A program made the position numbers and the translations under genes. A stretch of DNA of 64,000 nucleotides from Porphyrobacter sp. AAP60 (GTDB lineage Bacteria > Pseudomonadota > Alphaproteobacteria > Sphingomonadales > Sphingomonadaceae): positions 372,001-436,000 of the forward strand of contig NZ_LJHV01000002.1 in assembly GCF_001296025.1 (NCBI RefSeq), read 5' to 3'. Position 1 is the first letter of the stretch, and each line of letters begins with the position of its first letter. Of the stretch, positions 8,185 to 15,721 are shown piece after piece. The notes beneath the pieces are model-generated. The model did not search any database and was not told where the DNA came from. It worked only from the letters and a program-made list of their open reading frames with translations.

Positions 8185-9069
8185 ATGAACACCCAGGAAA
8201 TGACTGCCCGCATCGCCACCGGACAGGGGTTCATCGCCGCGCTTGACCAGTCGGGCGGATCGACCCCCAAGGCGCTGCGCGGTTACGGGGTGGATGATGG
8301 CGAATGGTCGGGCGAGGACGAGATGTTCCAGGCGATCCACGCCATGCGCGCCCGCGTGATCACCTCGCCCTGCTTCGGCAGCGGCAAGGTGCTCGGCGCG
8401 ATTTTGTTCGAACGCACGATGGACGGGCAAGTCGACGGCAAGTCCACCGGCGATGCGCTGAAGGCGCGCGGCATTGTGCCCTTCATCAAGGTCGATGAAG
8501 GTCTGGCGGACGAGGCTGATGGCGTCCAGTTGATGAAGCCGATGGTGAAACTGGCGGCATTGCTCGAAAAGTCGGTCGCGGCCGGCATGTACGGCACCAA
8601 GATGCGTTCGGTGATCAAGTCAGCCAACCCCGCAGGGATTGCCGCAATCGTCGCCCAGCAATTCGAGGTTGGCGCTCAGATCATCGCCGCAGGGCTGATG
8701 CCGATCATCGAACCCGAATATGATATCACAGCCGAAGACCGCGCCGAGGGCGAGGCGATCCTGCTGGGCGAGATCACGAAGCACGTGGATGCCCTACCGG
8801 AAGGCCAGCAGGTTATGCTCAAACTTTCGATCCCGGCCACAGCGGGCCTCTACACCCCGCTGACCCAGCATCCCAAGGTGCTGCGCGTGGTTGCGCTGTC
8901 GGGCGGGTTCTCGACCGATGATGCCTGTTCGCGCCTTGCTCGCAACCCCGGCATGATCGCCAGCTTCAGCCGCGGGCTGTTGCAGGATCTGCGCAAGGGC
9001 CAGTCGGATGACGAATTCAACACCGTGCTCGGCAAGGCGATCGACCAGATCGCTAGCGCCAGCGTCTGA
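8185..9069 (+). CDS. Fructose-bisphosphate aldolase, class I
   Basis: A 294-residue class I (Schiff-base) aldolase of the short bacterial type, condensing or cleaving fructose-1,6-bisphosphate. The N-terminus FIAALDQSGGSTPKAL is characteristic. Internal motifs include FIKVDEGL, PIIEPEYDI and MLKLSIPA (with the Lys expected to form the Schiff base), then VVALSGGFSTDDAC. The ATG at 8185 has GGAGA 8 nt upstream; an upstream TTG is less likely. It fits the neighbouring tkt-gap-pgk genes for triose-phosphate metabolism. Confidence 0.93.
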   Translation: MNTQEMTARIATGQGFIAALDQSGGSTPKALRGYGVDDGEWSGEDEMFQAIHAMRARVITSPCFGSGKVLGAILFERTMDGQVDGKSTGDALKARGIVPFIKVDEGLADEADGVQLMKPMVKLAALLEKSVAAGMYGTKMRSVIKSANPAGIAAIVAQQFEVGAQIIAAGLMPIIEPEYDITAEDRAEGEAILLGEITKHVDALPEGQQVMLKLSIPATAGLYTPLTQHPKVLRVVALSGGFSTDDACSRLARNPGMIASFSRGLLQDLRKGQSDDEFNTVLGKAIDQIASASV

Positions 9070-9116
9070 AGCGGCAAAGCGTGACAGGCGCGGCGTAAAG
9101 CATTAGCGAGCGCCGC

Positions 9117-9746
9117 ATGACCGATACCCAGCTCTATCTCATCTCGCCGCTCGATGTGACCGGCGACTTTCCCCAACGGCTCGAACGGGCGCTGGTGGCG
9201 GGGAAGGGGCTGGTTACGGCCTTCCAGTTCCGGGTGAAGGGCGTGGACAGCCACGAGGCCGCCGCACTGGCAGAACCGCTGCAGGCGATCTGCGCGGCGC
9301 ATGATGTGGCCTTTATCGTCAATGATTCGGTGAGCCTCGCCAAGCGGCTGAAGGCTGACGGGGTGCATCTGGGGCAGGACGACGGTTCACCGCGCGACGC
9401 ACGCGAGGAACTGGGCCGCGAGGGGCAGATCGGCGTCACCTGCCATGCCAGCCGCCACATGGCCATGGATGCGGGCGAGGCGGGGGCCGATTACGTCGCG
9501 TTTGGCGCGTTCTACCCCTCGACCACCAAGGATAAGGGCCCGGACGCCGAGGTGCCCGATCTTGAACTGCTGCAATGGTGGACGCAGATTTTCGAAATCC
9601 CCTGCGTCGCCATCGGCGGGATCACGCCGGATAACTGCGCGCCGCTGATCGCAGCGGGTGCGGACTTCCTTGCCGTGTCGGGCGCTGTGTGGGCCGGGGA
9701 TGAAGTCGCGGCCATCGAAGCCTTTGCGAAGGTGATGCAGCGATAA
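9117..9746 (+). CDS. thiE: Thiamine-phosphate synthase
   Basis: A 209-residue TIM barrel joining the HMP-PP and thiazole-phosphate moieties to make thiamine monophosphate. The motifs FQFRVKG, FIVNDSVSLAKRLKADGVHLGQDD, AFGAFYPSTTK and VAIGGITPDN match ThiE, including the diphosphate-binding Gly-rich loop. No thi-box riboswitch is visible upstream. Linkage to the aldolase gene (47 nt upstream) is common in related genomes, and both transketolase here and the E1 of the upstream E2 complex need the cofactor. Confidence 0.92.
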   Translation: MTDTQLYLISPLDVTGDFPQRLERALVAGKGLVTAFQFRVKGVDSHEAAALAEPLQAICAAHDVAFIVNDSVSLAKRLKADGVHLGQDDGSPRDAREELGREGQIGVTCHASRHMAMDAGEAGADYVAFGAFYPSTTKDKGPDAEVPDLELLQWWTQIFEIPCVAIGGITPDNCAPLIAAGADFLAVSGAVWAGDEVAAIEAFAKVMQR

Positions 9747-9939
9747 TCACCACTTGCGCCGCCCAGGCTTGATCCGGGTTCTGGCTTTTCGCCCCTCACC
9801 AAAGTCAGCCAAGCCCCGCGTCAAGCACGGTGCGATGATGTTGGGCGGGATCAGTCGATGGATGACGGGTTTCGGGAATGGCCGAGATGGCTGCCGATGG
9901 CCGGAACTGGGTGGAAAGGGGAATGTCTGGTATGATGGT

Positions 9940-10611
9940 CTAGACCTGATCGAACTCCTTAAGGCCAAAGCCCCTCAAATCAGCAGCCTCCATTGCATCG
10001 CCAAAAGCATTGGAGCAGTGCACAAAGCCCCGCACACGATGAGGATCGCGCCACAGATGGTTTTCTCCAATGGCTGCGAGGCTGAATACCGGCTTCTGAG
10101 GAGGTTCAGCCTCAGCATCGATGTGCCACGAACCTAAACGAAACCCATCATCTTTTCGTTTGTTATAGTCTCCGTCCCACGGGATGGTCGTATGCTCAGG
10201 ATCAAGGCTATCGATCAAAGTGCAGCAAACAAACCAGTAGAAGGTATCGAACGGATCGGTATCGTTTCGATTGAAATACATTTCAACCGGTAAGAACTGA
10301 TGCACTCCGGGTTCAAAACATTCAACCAGATCGCGGAACCTTCCCGATACCAGCATGATCTCGTTATTGCCGAAGGCGTAATCAGGCGGCAACTTGCTTT
10401 TGCTTTTCCAGATCATCGCCTTCGGAGCAGTTTCAGGCGCGATGGGATGACCATAGCCCAAGCGCCGACTAGGATTACTTTGGCTTTTTGCATGCAGGTC
10501 CACCGCATCTGGATGCAGATAATCGACCTTTGTCCATGCTTCATTGCCGCCCACAGTTTCAATGTCGGGCGTCGTCTCATAGACACTGACCTTGCCAAGC
10601 GAATAGACCAT
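9940..10611 (-). CDS. Imm11 (DUF1629)-like orphan immunity protein
   Basis: A 223-residue protein resembling the Imm11/DUF1629 family: PKAMIWKSKSKLPPDYAFG, then VSGRFRDLVECFEPGVHQFLPVEM, and a C-terminal HCSNAFGDAMEAADLRGFGLKEF. Members usually neutralise polymorphic toxins secreted by type V, VI or Esx-type systems. The composition is visibly more AT-rich and the codon choice less GC-biased than in neighbouring genes, suggesting transfer. No toxin gene sits beside it; thiE is upstream on the other strand and a small secreted protein follows. The family call is from memory of the motif and the function is inferred. Confidence 0.6.
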   Translation of the reverse strand: MVYSLGKVSVYETTPDIETVGGNEAWTKVDYLHPDAVDLHAKSQSNPSRRLGYGHPIAPETAPKAMIWKSKSKLPPDYAFGNNEIMLVSGRFRDLVECFEPGVHQFLPVEMYFNRNDTDPFDTFYWFVCCTLIDSLDPEHTTIPWDGDYNKRKDDGFRLGSWHIDAEAEPPQKPVFSLAAIGENHLWRDPHRVRGFVHCSNAFGDAMEAADLRGFGLKEFDQV

Positions 10612-10823
10612 CGCACTTTCTCCCGCAGCACACGCGCAATGTGTTCGCTTAAGCAGGACCGTTTACGCTATTCTTAATCGCTACCAAATGGCTGGACCCT
10701 CGACGATGATCAGTATGGCCGCAATGACCACTTTGGGGTCGCTTGCCGACCGGCAGGTTTTGTCCCTCAGGCAGCACAAGCGGACATAGCCTTGAGGCCG
10801 ATCCGCACTCCCCGCTTCTCAGC

Positions 10824-11222
10824 CTAGCCCGCTCCGCCGAGCCGGGTGCAGATCAGCTTGCTGGGTGAACCATCGCGGTTCAGTTTTTGCAGGGTATTTT
10901 CGCCAAGCCGCTTGAAGCGCTGGTCTTTCTTCGGGCCGCGGGTGAAAATTACCTCGTTGCCGCGCATCAGATAGATGCCCGTGCCTTCGTCGTTGAGATA
11001 GCTTGAGGCCGTGCCAATCCGAAAGCCTTCTTCGGGCACTTCGACAAAGGCCGCGCTTCCGGCGTCACCGGGCAGCGTGCACTGCCAATCGCCATGTTGC
11101 AGAATGCCGAGCATCCCCGTTGATGGCCGGGCGGCGGCGTTCTGGCTGCGGGCATGATCGGGGATGGTGGCAGCAGCAGCAGCAGCGCCAACAATCAGCA
11201 GGATGACATAACGGGTCTTCAT
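10824..11222 (-). CDS. Hypothetical secreted protein
   Basis: A 132-residue protein with a clear N-terminal signal peptide (KTRYVILLIVGAAAAAATIPDHARSQ, probable cleavage after ARS or nearby). The mature part contains two Cys residues (GDWQCTLPGD and LICTRLGG) that could form a disulphide. I recognise no family. It is divergent from efp. The 212-nt gap on its downstream side (10612-10823) shows no convincing gene. Confidence 0.7.
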   Translation of the reverse strand: MKTRYVILLIVGAAAAAATIPDHARSQNAAARPSTGMLGILQHGDWQCTLPGDAGSAAFVEVPEEGFRIGTASSYLNDEGTGIYLMRGNEVIFTRGPKKDQRFKRLGENTLQKLNRDGSPSKLICTRLGGAG

Positions 11223-11395
11223 AAGGATGCGGCCCTTACCAGCCGATCCTGCGATAAGCCACGTCTTTTCCGCTGCCGATAGCCCTGCGCTTGCCCGGAT
11301 CGGCAGGCTCGGCTATGGGCGCGCATCATTTGAGCAGGATACGCCGGTTGCGGCGTTGCGCCTCTCCTCAGTCTCGCACAAAGGCCCATAGCCCC

Positions 11396-11959
11396 ATGAA
11401 GATCAGCGGCGTCGATATTCGCCCCGGCAATATCCTTGAATATGAAAAAGGCATCTGGAAGGTCGCCAAGATCCAGCACACCCAGCCGGGCAAGGGCGGG
11501 GCCTATATGCAGGTCGAAATGAAGAACCTGCAGGATGGCCGCAAAACCAACGTGCGTTTCCGCAGCGCCGACACGGTCGAACGCGTTCGGCTCGACACCA
11601 AGGAACACCAGTTCCTTTATGCCGAAGGCGAAGACCTGGTGTTCATGGATAATGACACCTTCGAACAGATCACGCTGCCCGGCGATCTGCTGGGCGATGC
11701 GCGCCCCTTCCTTCAGGACGGGATGCAGGTTAACCTGGAATTGTGGGACGAAAAGCCGATCTCGGTTGAACTGCCCTCGCAGATCGAAGCCATGATCGTG
11801 GAAGCCGATGCCGTGGTGAAGGGGCAGACCGCTTCGTCCAGCTACAAGCCGGCGATCCTCGATAACGGCGTGCGCATCATGGTGCCGCCGCATATCGGCA
11901 GCGGCACGCGCATCATCGTCGATGTGTACGAACAGGCCTACGTCGGCAAGGCGAGCTGA
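11396..11959 (+). CDS. efp: Translation elongation factor P
   Basis: A 187-residue, three-domain OB/KOW factor that relieves ribosome stalling at proline stretches. Domain I carries the tip loop [10 protein letters not shown], with Lys33 in the position that is modified in many bacteria. The C-terminal OB domain ends [19 protein letters not shown]. The ATG at 11396 gives the canonical N-terminus [19 protein letters not shown]; the open frame upstream is not coding. A repeat-rich gap separates it from the phosphatase gene that follows. Confidence 0.96.
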   Translation: MKISGVDIRPGNILEYEKGIWKVAKIQHTQPGKGGAYMQVEMKNLQDGRKTNVRFRSADTVERVRLDTKEHQFLYAEGEDLVFMDNDTFEQITLPGDLLGDARPFLQDGMQVNLELWDEKPISVELPSQIEAMIVEADAVVKGQTASSSYKPAILDNGVRIMVPPHIGSGTRIIVDVYEQAYVGKAS

Positions 11960-11970
11960 GGCCGCACCCA

Positions 11971-12043
11971 CCGTTCGTGTCGAGCGAACATCCCCGTTCG
12001 TGTGAAGCGAACACCCCGTTCGTGTCGAGCGAAGTCGAGACAC
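11971..12043. repeat. Three tandem CCGTTCGTGTCGAGCGAA-type repeats
   Basis: Three near-identical copies of CCGTTCGTGTnGAGCGAA (with slight variation) lie in tandem. Each is itself an inverted repeat (GTTCG...CGAAC). The last copy runs into GTCGAGACACC, with a partner CTCGACCCGGCTCGAG at about 12064. It is a sphingomonad-type intergenic palindrome, here locally amplified. Confidence 0.75.
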
Positions 12044-12101
12044 CCTTGCGTAACGGCAAGGCCTCTCGACCCGGCTCGAGACGAAAGGCAGAGAGTTTGA
12101 A

Positions 12102-12920
12102 ATGGCAGCTATTTCCGGCCTGATCCGCGTGATGGAACGCGCCGCGCGCAAAGCGGGCGGGCGTTTGCGGCGCGATTTCGGCGAAGTCGAACATTTGCAG
12201 GCGAGCCGCAAGGGCCCGGCCGATTTCGTGAGCAAGGCCGATATTCGCGCCGAACGCACGATCTATGACGAATTGCTCGCCGCCCGTCCGGGCTGGGGCT
12301 TTGTCATGGAAGAAGCCGGCGTGATCGAAGGCGATCCCGGCATGCCGCGCTGGATCGTCGATCCCTTGGATGGCACGACCAATTTCCTCCACGGCATCCC
12401 GCATTTCGCTATTTCCATCGCCGCGCAGGAACCGCGGCTTGATGGCAAGGGCTGGGGCGATGTGGTGGCAGGGGTGGTGTATCAGCCGATCACCGATCAG
12501 ACCTTCTGGGCCGAAAAATCACGCGGCGCATGGTTGCAGGATGCGCGCCTTCGGGTTTCGGCCCGTTCGCGTCTGGCGGATTCGCTGGTGGCGACCGGCG
12601 TGCCATTCTTCGGCCACGGCGACTTTGCCGAATGGAGCCGGATTTTCGGCGCGATCGGGCCTGAAGTGACGGGCATCCGCCGGTTCGGCGCAGCATCGCT
12701 CGATCTGGCTTACGTGGCGCAGGGCCGGTTTGACGGGTTCTGGGAAAGCGGCCTGTCCGATTGGGATACGGCAGCAGGCTGCCTGCTGGTGCGCGAGGCG
12801 GGCGGTTTCGTGTCCGATTTCCGCGGACGGTCGGAACCGATTCACGCCGCGCAGGTACTGGCAGCCAATGATGCGCTGCATTCCAAGTTGCACAAATTGC
12901 TCGCCGGGGCTTTGCGATAG
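12102..12920 (+). CDS. suhB: Inositol monophosphatase family protein (SuhB-like)
   Basis: A 272-residue Mg-dependent phosphatase of the IMPase superfamily. Metal-binding signature 1 is WIVDPLDGTTNFLHG at about residues 85-99 and signature 2 is SDWDTAAGCLLVREAGG near residue 216. The EE pair (MEEAG) supplies another ligand. Likely substrates are inositol-1-phosphate or other sugar phosphates; SuhB homologues also act in rRNA antitermination. The gene stands alone between the repeat region and parS/tRNA-Leu. The choice of suhB over cysQ or hisN rests on overall resemblance. Confidence 0.85.
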   Translation: MAAISGLIRVMERAARKAGGRLRRDFGEVEHLQASRKGPADFVSKADIRAERTIYDELLAARPGWGFVMEEAGVIEGDPGMPRWIVDPLDGTTNFLHGIPHFAISIAAQEPRLDGKGWGDVVAGVVYQPITDQTFWAEKSRGAWLQDARLRVSARSRLADSLVATGVPFFGHGDFAEWSRIFGAIGPEVTGIRRFGAASLDLAYVAQGRFDGFWESGLSDWDTAAGCLLVREAGGFVSDFRGRSEPIHAAQVLAANDALHSKLHKLLAGALR

Positions 12921-12997
12921 GGTTTCAGACGGCGTTTTGGCCGCGCCAGGTGCGGTCCAGACCCGTCGTGACCCCTGCCAGGTTCGGCTTAGGCCCA

Positions 12998-13013
12998 TGT
13001 TTCACGTGAAACA
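12998..13013. other. parS: parS centromere-like site (ParB binding)
   Basis: The 16-mer TGTTTCACGTGAAACA is a perfect palindrome identical to the canonical chromosomal parS consensus. It lies between the SuhB-like gene and tRNA-Leu. A second identical copy is at 48906. Confidence 0.88.
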
Positions 13014-13074
13014 CTGGCGCAAGATGCTTGATGCAGGCCGCACACCTCGCTAACAGCCGTGCTCCCGCGCAGGC

Positions 13075-13159
13075 GCCCCTGTGGTGGAATTGGTAGACGC
13101 GCTCGACTCAAAATCGAGTTTCGAAAGAAGTGCCAGTTCGAGTCTGGCCAGGGGCACCA
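13075..13159 (+). tRNA. tRNA-Leu (CAA)
   Basis: An 85-nt tRNA with the long variable arm of tRNA-Leu. The acceptor stem is GCCCCTG/CAGGGGC with discriminator A and encoded CCA. The anticodon stem CTCGA/TCGAG holds loop CTCAAAA, giving anticodon CAA. Confidence 0.96.
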
Positions 13160-13187
13160 CCTTCACCGCTGCCGATTGTTGCGGCTG

Positions 13188-13769
13188 TTACTGCGCCGCC
13201 TTCTCCTCCGTTTTGCGGCGTTCGAAAACGCTCTTCATATGACGCAGATCCGCATCGTTCAGATGCTTTTCCGCCGCAACGAACTGTTCCTGCTCTTCCT
13301 CGCGCAGGTGGTGGAGATATTTTTCCTTGAGCGCATCAAACCGGCGCAACCAAGCCGATGATGCCATGTCGATTTCTTCAAGCTCTTCGATCAGCTTGTC
13401 GATCTGGTAGTGTTCGGCCACGGCATGGCGGCCGTCGTCGGTTGTCTCGGGCTTGCGTAGCACGCTTGACCACAAGGCCTGTTCCTCTGCCGCAGCATGG
13501 GACTGCATTTCGCGGGTCAGTTCAGCAAACAACATTCGGCGATCCTCGGAATCGCCCGTGGTTTCCTCGACCATGGCGATCAACGCGCGGTGATGATCGT
13601 GGTCTTCGACAAGGCGCCCGAAAATGTCGGGGTTTCCGCGAAACGTGGTCGCAGGGGTGCTGCCGATGCGCACCGCCAAGTGCGGTGCAAGGCGCTTTGC
13701 CTGCGCGAAGGCTGCGGATTTCGCTTCGGTTTCTTTTGCACGGGCATTGCGTTGCGGGGCTGCGGACAT
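13188..13769 (-). CDS. Hemerythrin HHE cation-binding protein
   Basis: A 193-residue protein with a four-helix HHE domain. Probable iron ligands lie in EDHDHHRALI (about residue 57), SHAAAEEQ (about 91), AEHYQIDKLIEELEE and HHLREEEQEQF. The N-terminal 45 residues are basic/alanine-rich and unassigned. Proteins of this type bind a di-iron centre and respond to oxygen, NO or oxidative stress. It lies at the edge of the general stress locus, but I see no clear EcfG promoter directly before it. An intrinsic terminator lies between it and the next gene upstream. Confidence 0.85.
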   Translation of the reverse strand: MSAAPQRNARAKETEAKSAAFAQAKRLAPHLAVRIGSTPATTFRGNPDIFGRLVEDHDHHRALIAMVEETTGDSEDRRMLFAELTREMQSHAAAEEQALWSSVLRKPETTDDGRHAVAEHYQIDKLIEELEEIDMASSAWLRRFDALKEKYLHHLREEEQEQFVAAEKHLNDADLRHMKSVFERRKTEEKAAQ

Positions 13770-13793
13770 CGCGGACTCCTGTCGAACTTGCGG

Positions 13794-13832
13794 AAAAAGG
13801 GTGGGGCGGCAGCTGTTGAGTGCCGCCGCCCC
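13794..13832 (-). terminator. Intrinsic terminator of the small membrane protein gene
   Basis: On the minus strand GGGGCGGC...GCCGCCCC forms an 8-bp GC stem and is followed 4 nt later by TTTTT. It sits directly downstream of the gene ending at 13841. Confidence 0.75.
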
Positions 13833-13840
13833 GGGGGGTG

Positions 13841-14104
13841 TCAGGCGCCGGTCACGGGGGGGCGCACTGCACCTGACGGGGTCTGGTTGGCCGGATTCTG
13901 CGCCGGGGTCTGAGGCGCCTTTCCGTCACGATACCGCTTGAAAAGGTACCCGCCTGCACCAATCGCTACGAGCGCAGGCAGGCTCAACCGCGCAATGGCG
14001 AGGGGTGCGAGCGCGCCGATAGCAGCGCCGCGTCCGGTGCCCACATTCGACGACTTCTTGGCAAATTCGGCGCCGAGTTTGGCACCGATCAGGTTCCTGA
14101 TCAT
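13841..14104 (-). CDS. Small membrane protein, probable EcfG-regulon member
   Basis: An 87-residue protein with a Gly/Ala-rich N-terminal half, one hydrophobic segment (IGALAPLAIARLSLPALVAI), the motif LFKRYRDGK and a Pro-rich tail. No named family is recognised. The start at 14104 (MIRNLIGAKLG) has AAGGAGA 9 nt upstream and is preferred over an upstream in-frame ATG. An EcfG-type promoter 25-50 nt upstream implies induction in the general stress response. Confidence 0.7.
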   Translation of the reverse strand: MIRNLIGAKLGAEFAKKSSNVGTGRGAAIGALAPLAIARLSLPALVAIGAGGYLFKRYRDGKAPQTPAQNPANQTPSGAVRPPVTGA

Positions 14105-14128
14105 TGTGTGTCTCCTTAGAAGCGGCAT

Positions 14129-14153
14129 AACCGCAAGGAGACTCGAATGTTCC
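14129..14153 (-). promoter_or_regulatory. EcfG-type promoter (GGAAC-N17-GTT)
   Basis: On the minus strand GGAACATTCG... is followed at EcfG spacing by GGTT. It shares the extended GGAACATTCG start with the promoters at 19764 and 26829. It drives the small membrane protein gene starting at 14104. Confidence 0.65.
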
Positions 14154-14209
14154 GCGATCGCAGGTCAAAAGGCTTTGACGTGGACGAAAGGTGCGGCCCC
14201 TGCGGGGAT

Positions 14210-15265
14210 TTATTCTGTTTCCAAGTCCACCGGGAAATGCAGCGTGGCCTGCGCGCCGCGATCTTTGCCGATCAGTTCGAGCCGTCCGTTGAGACCAGTT
14301 GCCAGCGCCTCCATCACCTGCGTGCCCAGACGGGTACCGCCCGGCACACCGTCACCAAGTCCGACACCATCATCATCGACCACCATCATCGCCTCGCCCG
14401 GCGAATCGCAGGCAATTCTCACCCGCACTTCACCCTTCAGGTCGCCGGGGTAGGCATATTTGCTGGCATTGGTAATCAGTTCCGACACGATCACGCCGAG
14501 TGAAATCGCCTTGTCGATGCTGACTGCCAAAGGCGGGCATTCAAAAGTGATCCGGGTCAGCGCTTTCTGGCTCGTGACGCTGCGATGCAGATCGCGCACC
14601 AGTTCGGCCAGATAGGTTTCAAGCGAAACGGTGCGGATGTCCTGCGAGGTATAAAGCCGCTTGTGCACCTGGGCGATGGCGTAAACGCGGTTTGCGAAAT
14701 CCTCCATCGCGTCGCGCGCATCGCCGTGTGGCAATGATCCGGCTTGCAAATGCGCCATCGAAACCACCAGCGTGAGGCTGTTGGCAACACGGTGATTGAC
14801 CTCCTTGAGCAGCAGCTCCGCCCGCTCGCGTGCAAGGGCCACTTCGGCCTGCGCATCCTTTTCTGCCCGTTTCAGTCGGTCACCTTCGATCGCCTGCGAC
14901 AGGATCGCGGCGAGAAGCTCGTAAAAGCCCGCGCCGACATCCTTGATCACGTAATCCGTCGCGCCGGCCTTGAGCGCAGTGACGGCAACCAGGCATTCGT
15001 CCGATGCTGTGAGATAGACCACAGGCGGGTGATCCCGCTGTTCTACGATATGCGCCAGCGTCTCTTCGCCTGACATGCCGGGCATGTAGTGATCGAGAGC
15101 GATGATATCGAAATCGTGCTCTGCCAATGCCTCAAGGCCTGCTTTGCCATTGGCAAAATGTGTAACGGAAAAGCCCAGCCGGTCGAGATTGCGCGACAAT
15201 AGTCTCGCAAATCCTTCGTCATCGTCGATGTAGAGAAGGCGAGGGCGGGGCGCCTCTGTGGTCAC
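14210..15265 (-). CDS. Receiver-HRXXN/HisKA_2-type histidine kinase
   Basis: A 351-residue cytoplasmic hybrid. An N-terminal receiver domain (LLYIDDDEGFARLL; phospho-Asp in ALDHYMPGMSGEE; Lys in VIKD) is followed by an HWE/HRXXN-type dimerisation domain (LLLKEVNHRVANSLTLV, with His-Arg-x-x-Asn) and an HATPase domain (ELITNASKYA, DDDGVGLGDG). Soluble receiver-kinases of the HRXXN class feed the PhyR cascade in Sphingomonas. The start is a GTG inside the stop of the upstream receiver gene (GTGA), so the two are coupled. It is last in the minus-strand series from phyR. The role in stress signalling is inferred from architecture and location. Confidence 0.88.
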   Translation of the reverse strand: MTTEAPRPRLLYIDDDEGFARLLSRNLDRLGFSVTHFANGKAGLEALAEHDFDIIALDHYMPGMSGEETLAHIVEQRDHPPVVYLTASDECLVAVTALKAGATDYVIKDVGAGFYELLAAILSQAIEGDRLKRAEKDAQAEVALARERAELLLKEVNHRVANSLTLVVSMAHLQAGSLPHGDARDAMEDFANRVYAIAQVHKRLYTSQDIRTVSLETYLAELVRDLHRSVTSQKALTRITFECPPLAVSIDKAISLGVIVSELITNASKYAYPGDLKGEVRVRIACDSPGEAMMVVDDDGVGLGDGVPGGTRLGTQVMEALATGLNGRLELIGKDRGAQATLHFPVDLETE

Positions 15266-15708
15266 GTCAGGTCGTCCGCGCCGGGGACTTGCATCACCGC
15301 AAGAAACAGGCCCAGTTGCCGGATCGCTGTGGTGAAAGCTTCATAATCGACCGGCTTGGTAATATAGACATTCGCGCCCAGATCATAACAACGCTGGATC
15401 TCGCGCTCGTCATCGGTGGTGGTCAGCACGATCACCGGAAAGCGGCGCAAGCCCGCATCCGATTTGAGGTGTTCAAGGATCGTCGTTCCGCTCATGTCGG
15501 GCAGGTTCAGATCAAGCAGCACCAGAAACGGGCGGTGTTCGGCAGCCAGGCCCTTTTTCAGATGGTTGAGCGCGGTGGTGCCATCGGTGGCGTGGATTAC
15601 CTCGTTCATCACCCCGGCGCGGCGGATGTTCTTTTCGATCAGCCGGGCGTGACCCAGATCATCCTCGACCATGAGAATGGTGACTTGATGGTGTTCCTTG
15701 GGCGCCAT
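15262..15708 (-). CDS. Single-domain response regulator (Rcp1-like)
   Basis: A 148-residue stand-alone receiver. Acidic residues are in ILMVEDDLGHARLI, the phospho-Asp is in FLVLLDLNLPDMSG, the Thr is in VIVLTTTDDEREI and the Lys is in YITKPVDYEAF. The LTTTDDEREIQRCYDLGANVYITKP type resembles phytochrome-linked Rcp1 regulators, not the FATGUY receivers. There is no output domain, so it probably shuttles phosphate between the kinases on either side. The gene is 13 nt after the CHASE3 kinase gene and overlaps the next by 4 nt. Confidence 0.88.
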   Translation of the reverse strand: MAPKEHHQVTILMVEDDLGHARLIEKNIRRAGVMNEVIHATDGTTALNHLKKGLAAEHRPFLVLLDLNLPDMSGTTILEHLKSDAGLRRFPVIVLTTTDDEREIQRCYDLGANVYITKPVDYEAFTTAIRQLGLFLAVMQVPGADDLT

Positions 15709-15721
15709 TGCTGCCTTCCTT

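Noticed and set aside
9070..9116. TPP riboswitch upstream of thiE
   Set aside because: The 47-nt spacer is too short and lacks the CUGAGA and ACCUGA-type thi-box elements.
9747..9939. Possible short gene or repeat after thiE
   Set aside because: Only degenerate pieces of common intergenic repeats (cttgatccgggttctgg, cgcgtcaagcacgg) are visible; there is no coherent frame or structure.
10612..10823. Possible gene remnant between the Imm11-like gene and the secreted protein
   Set aside because: No frame, motif or repeat could be supported; it is noted only as featureless DNA flanking a likely acquired gene.
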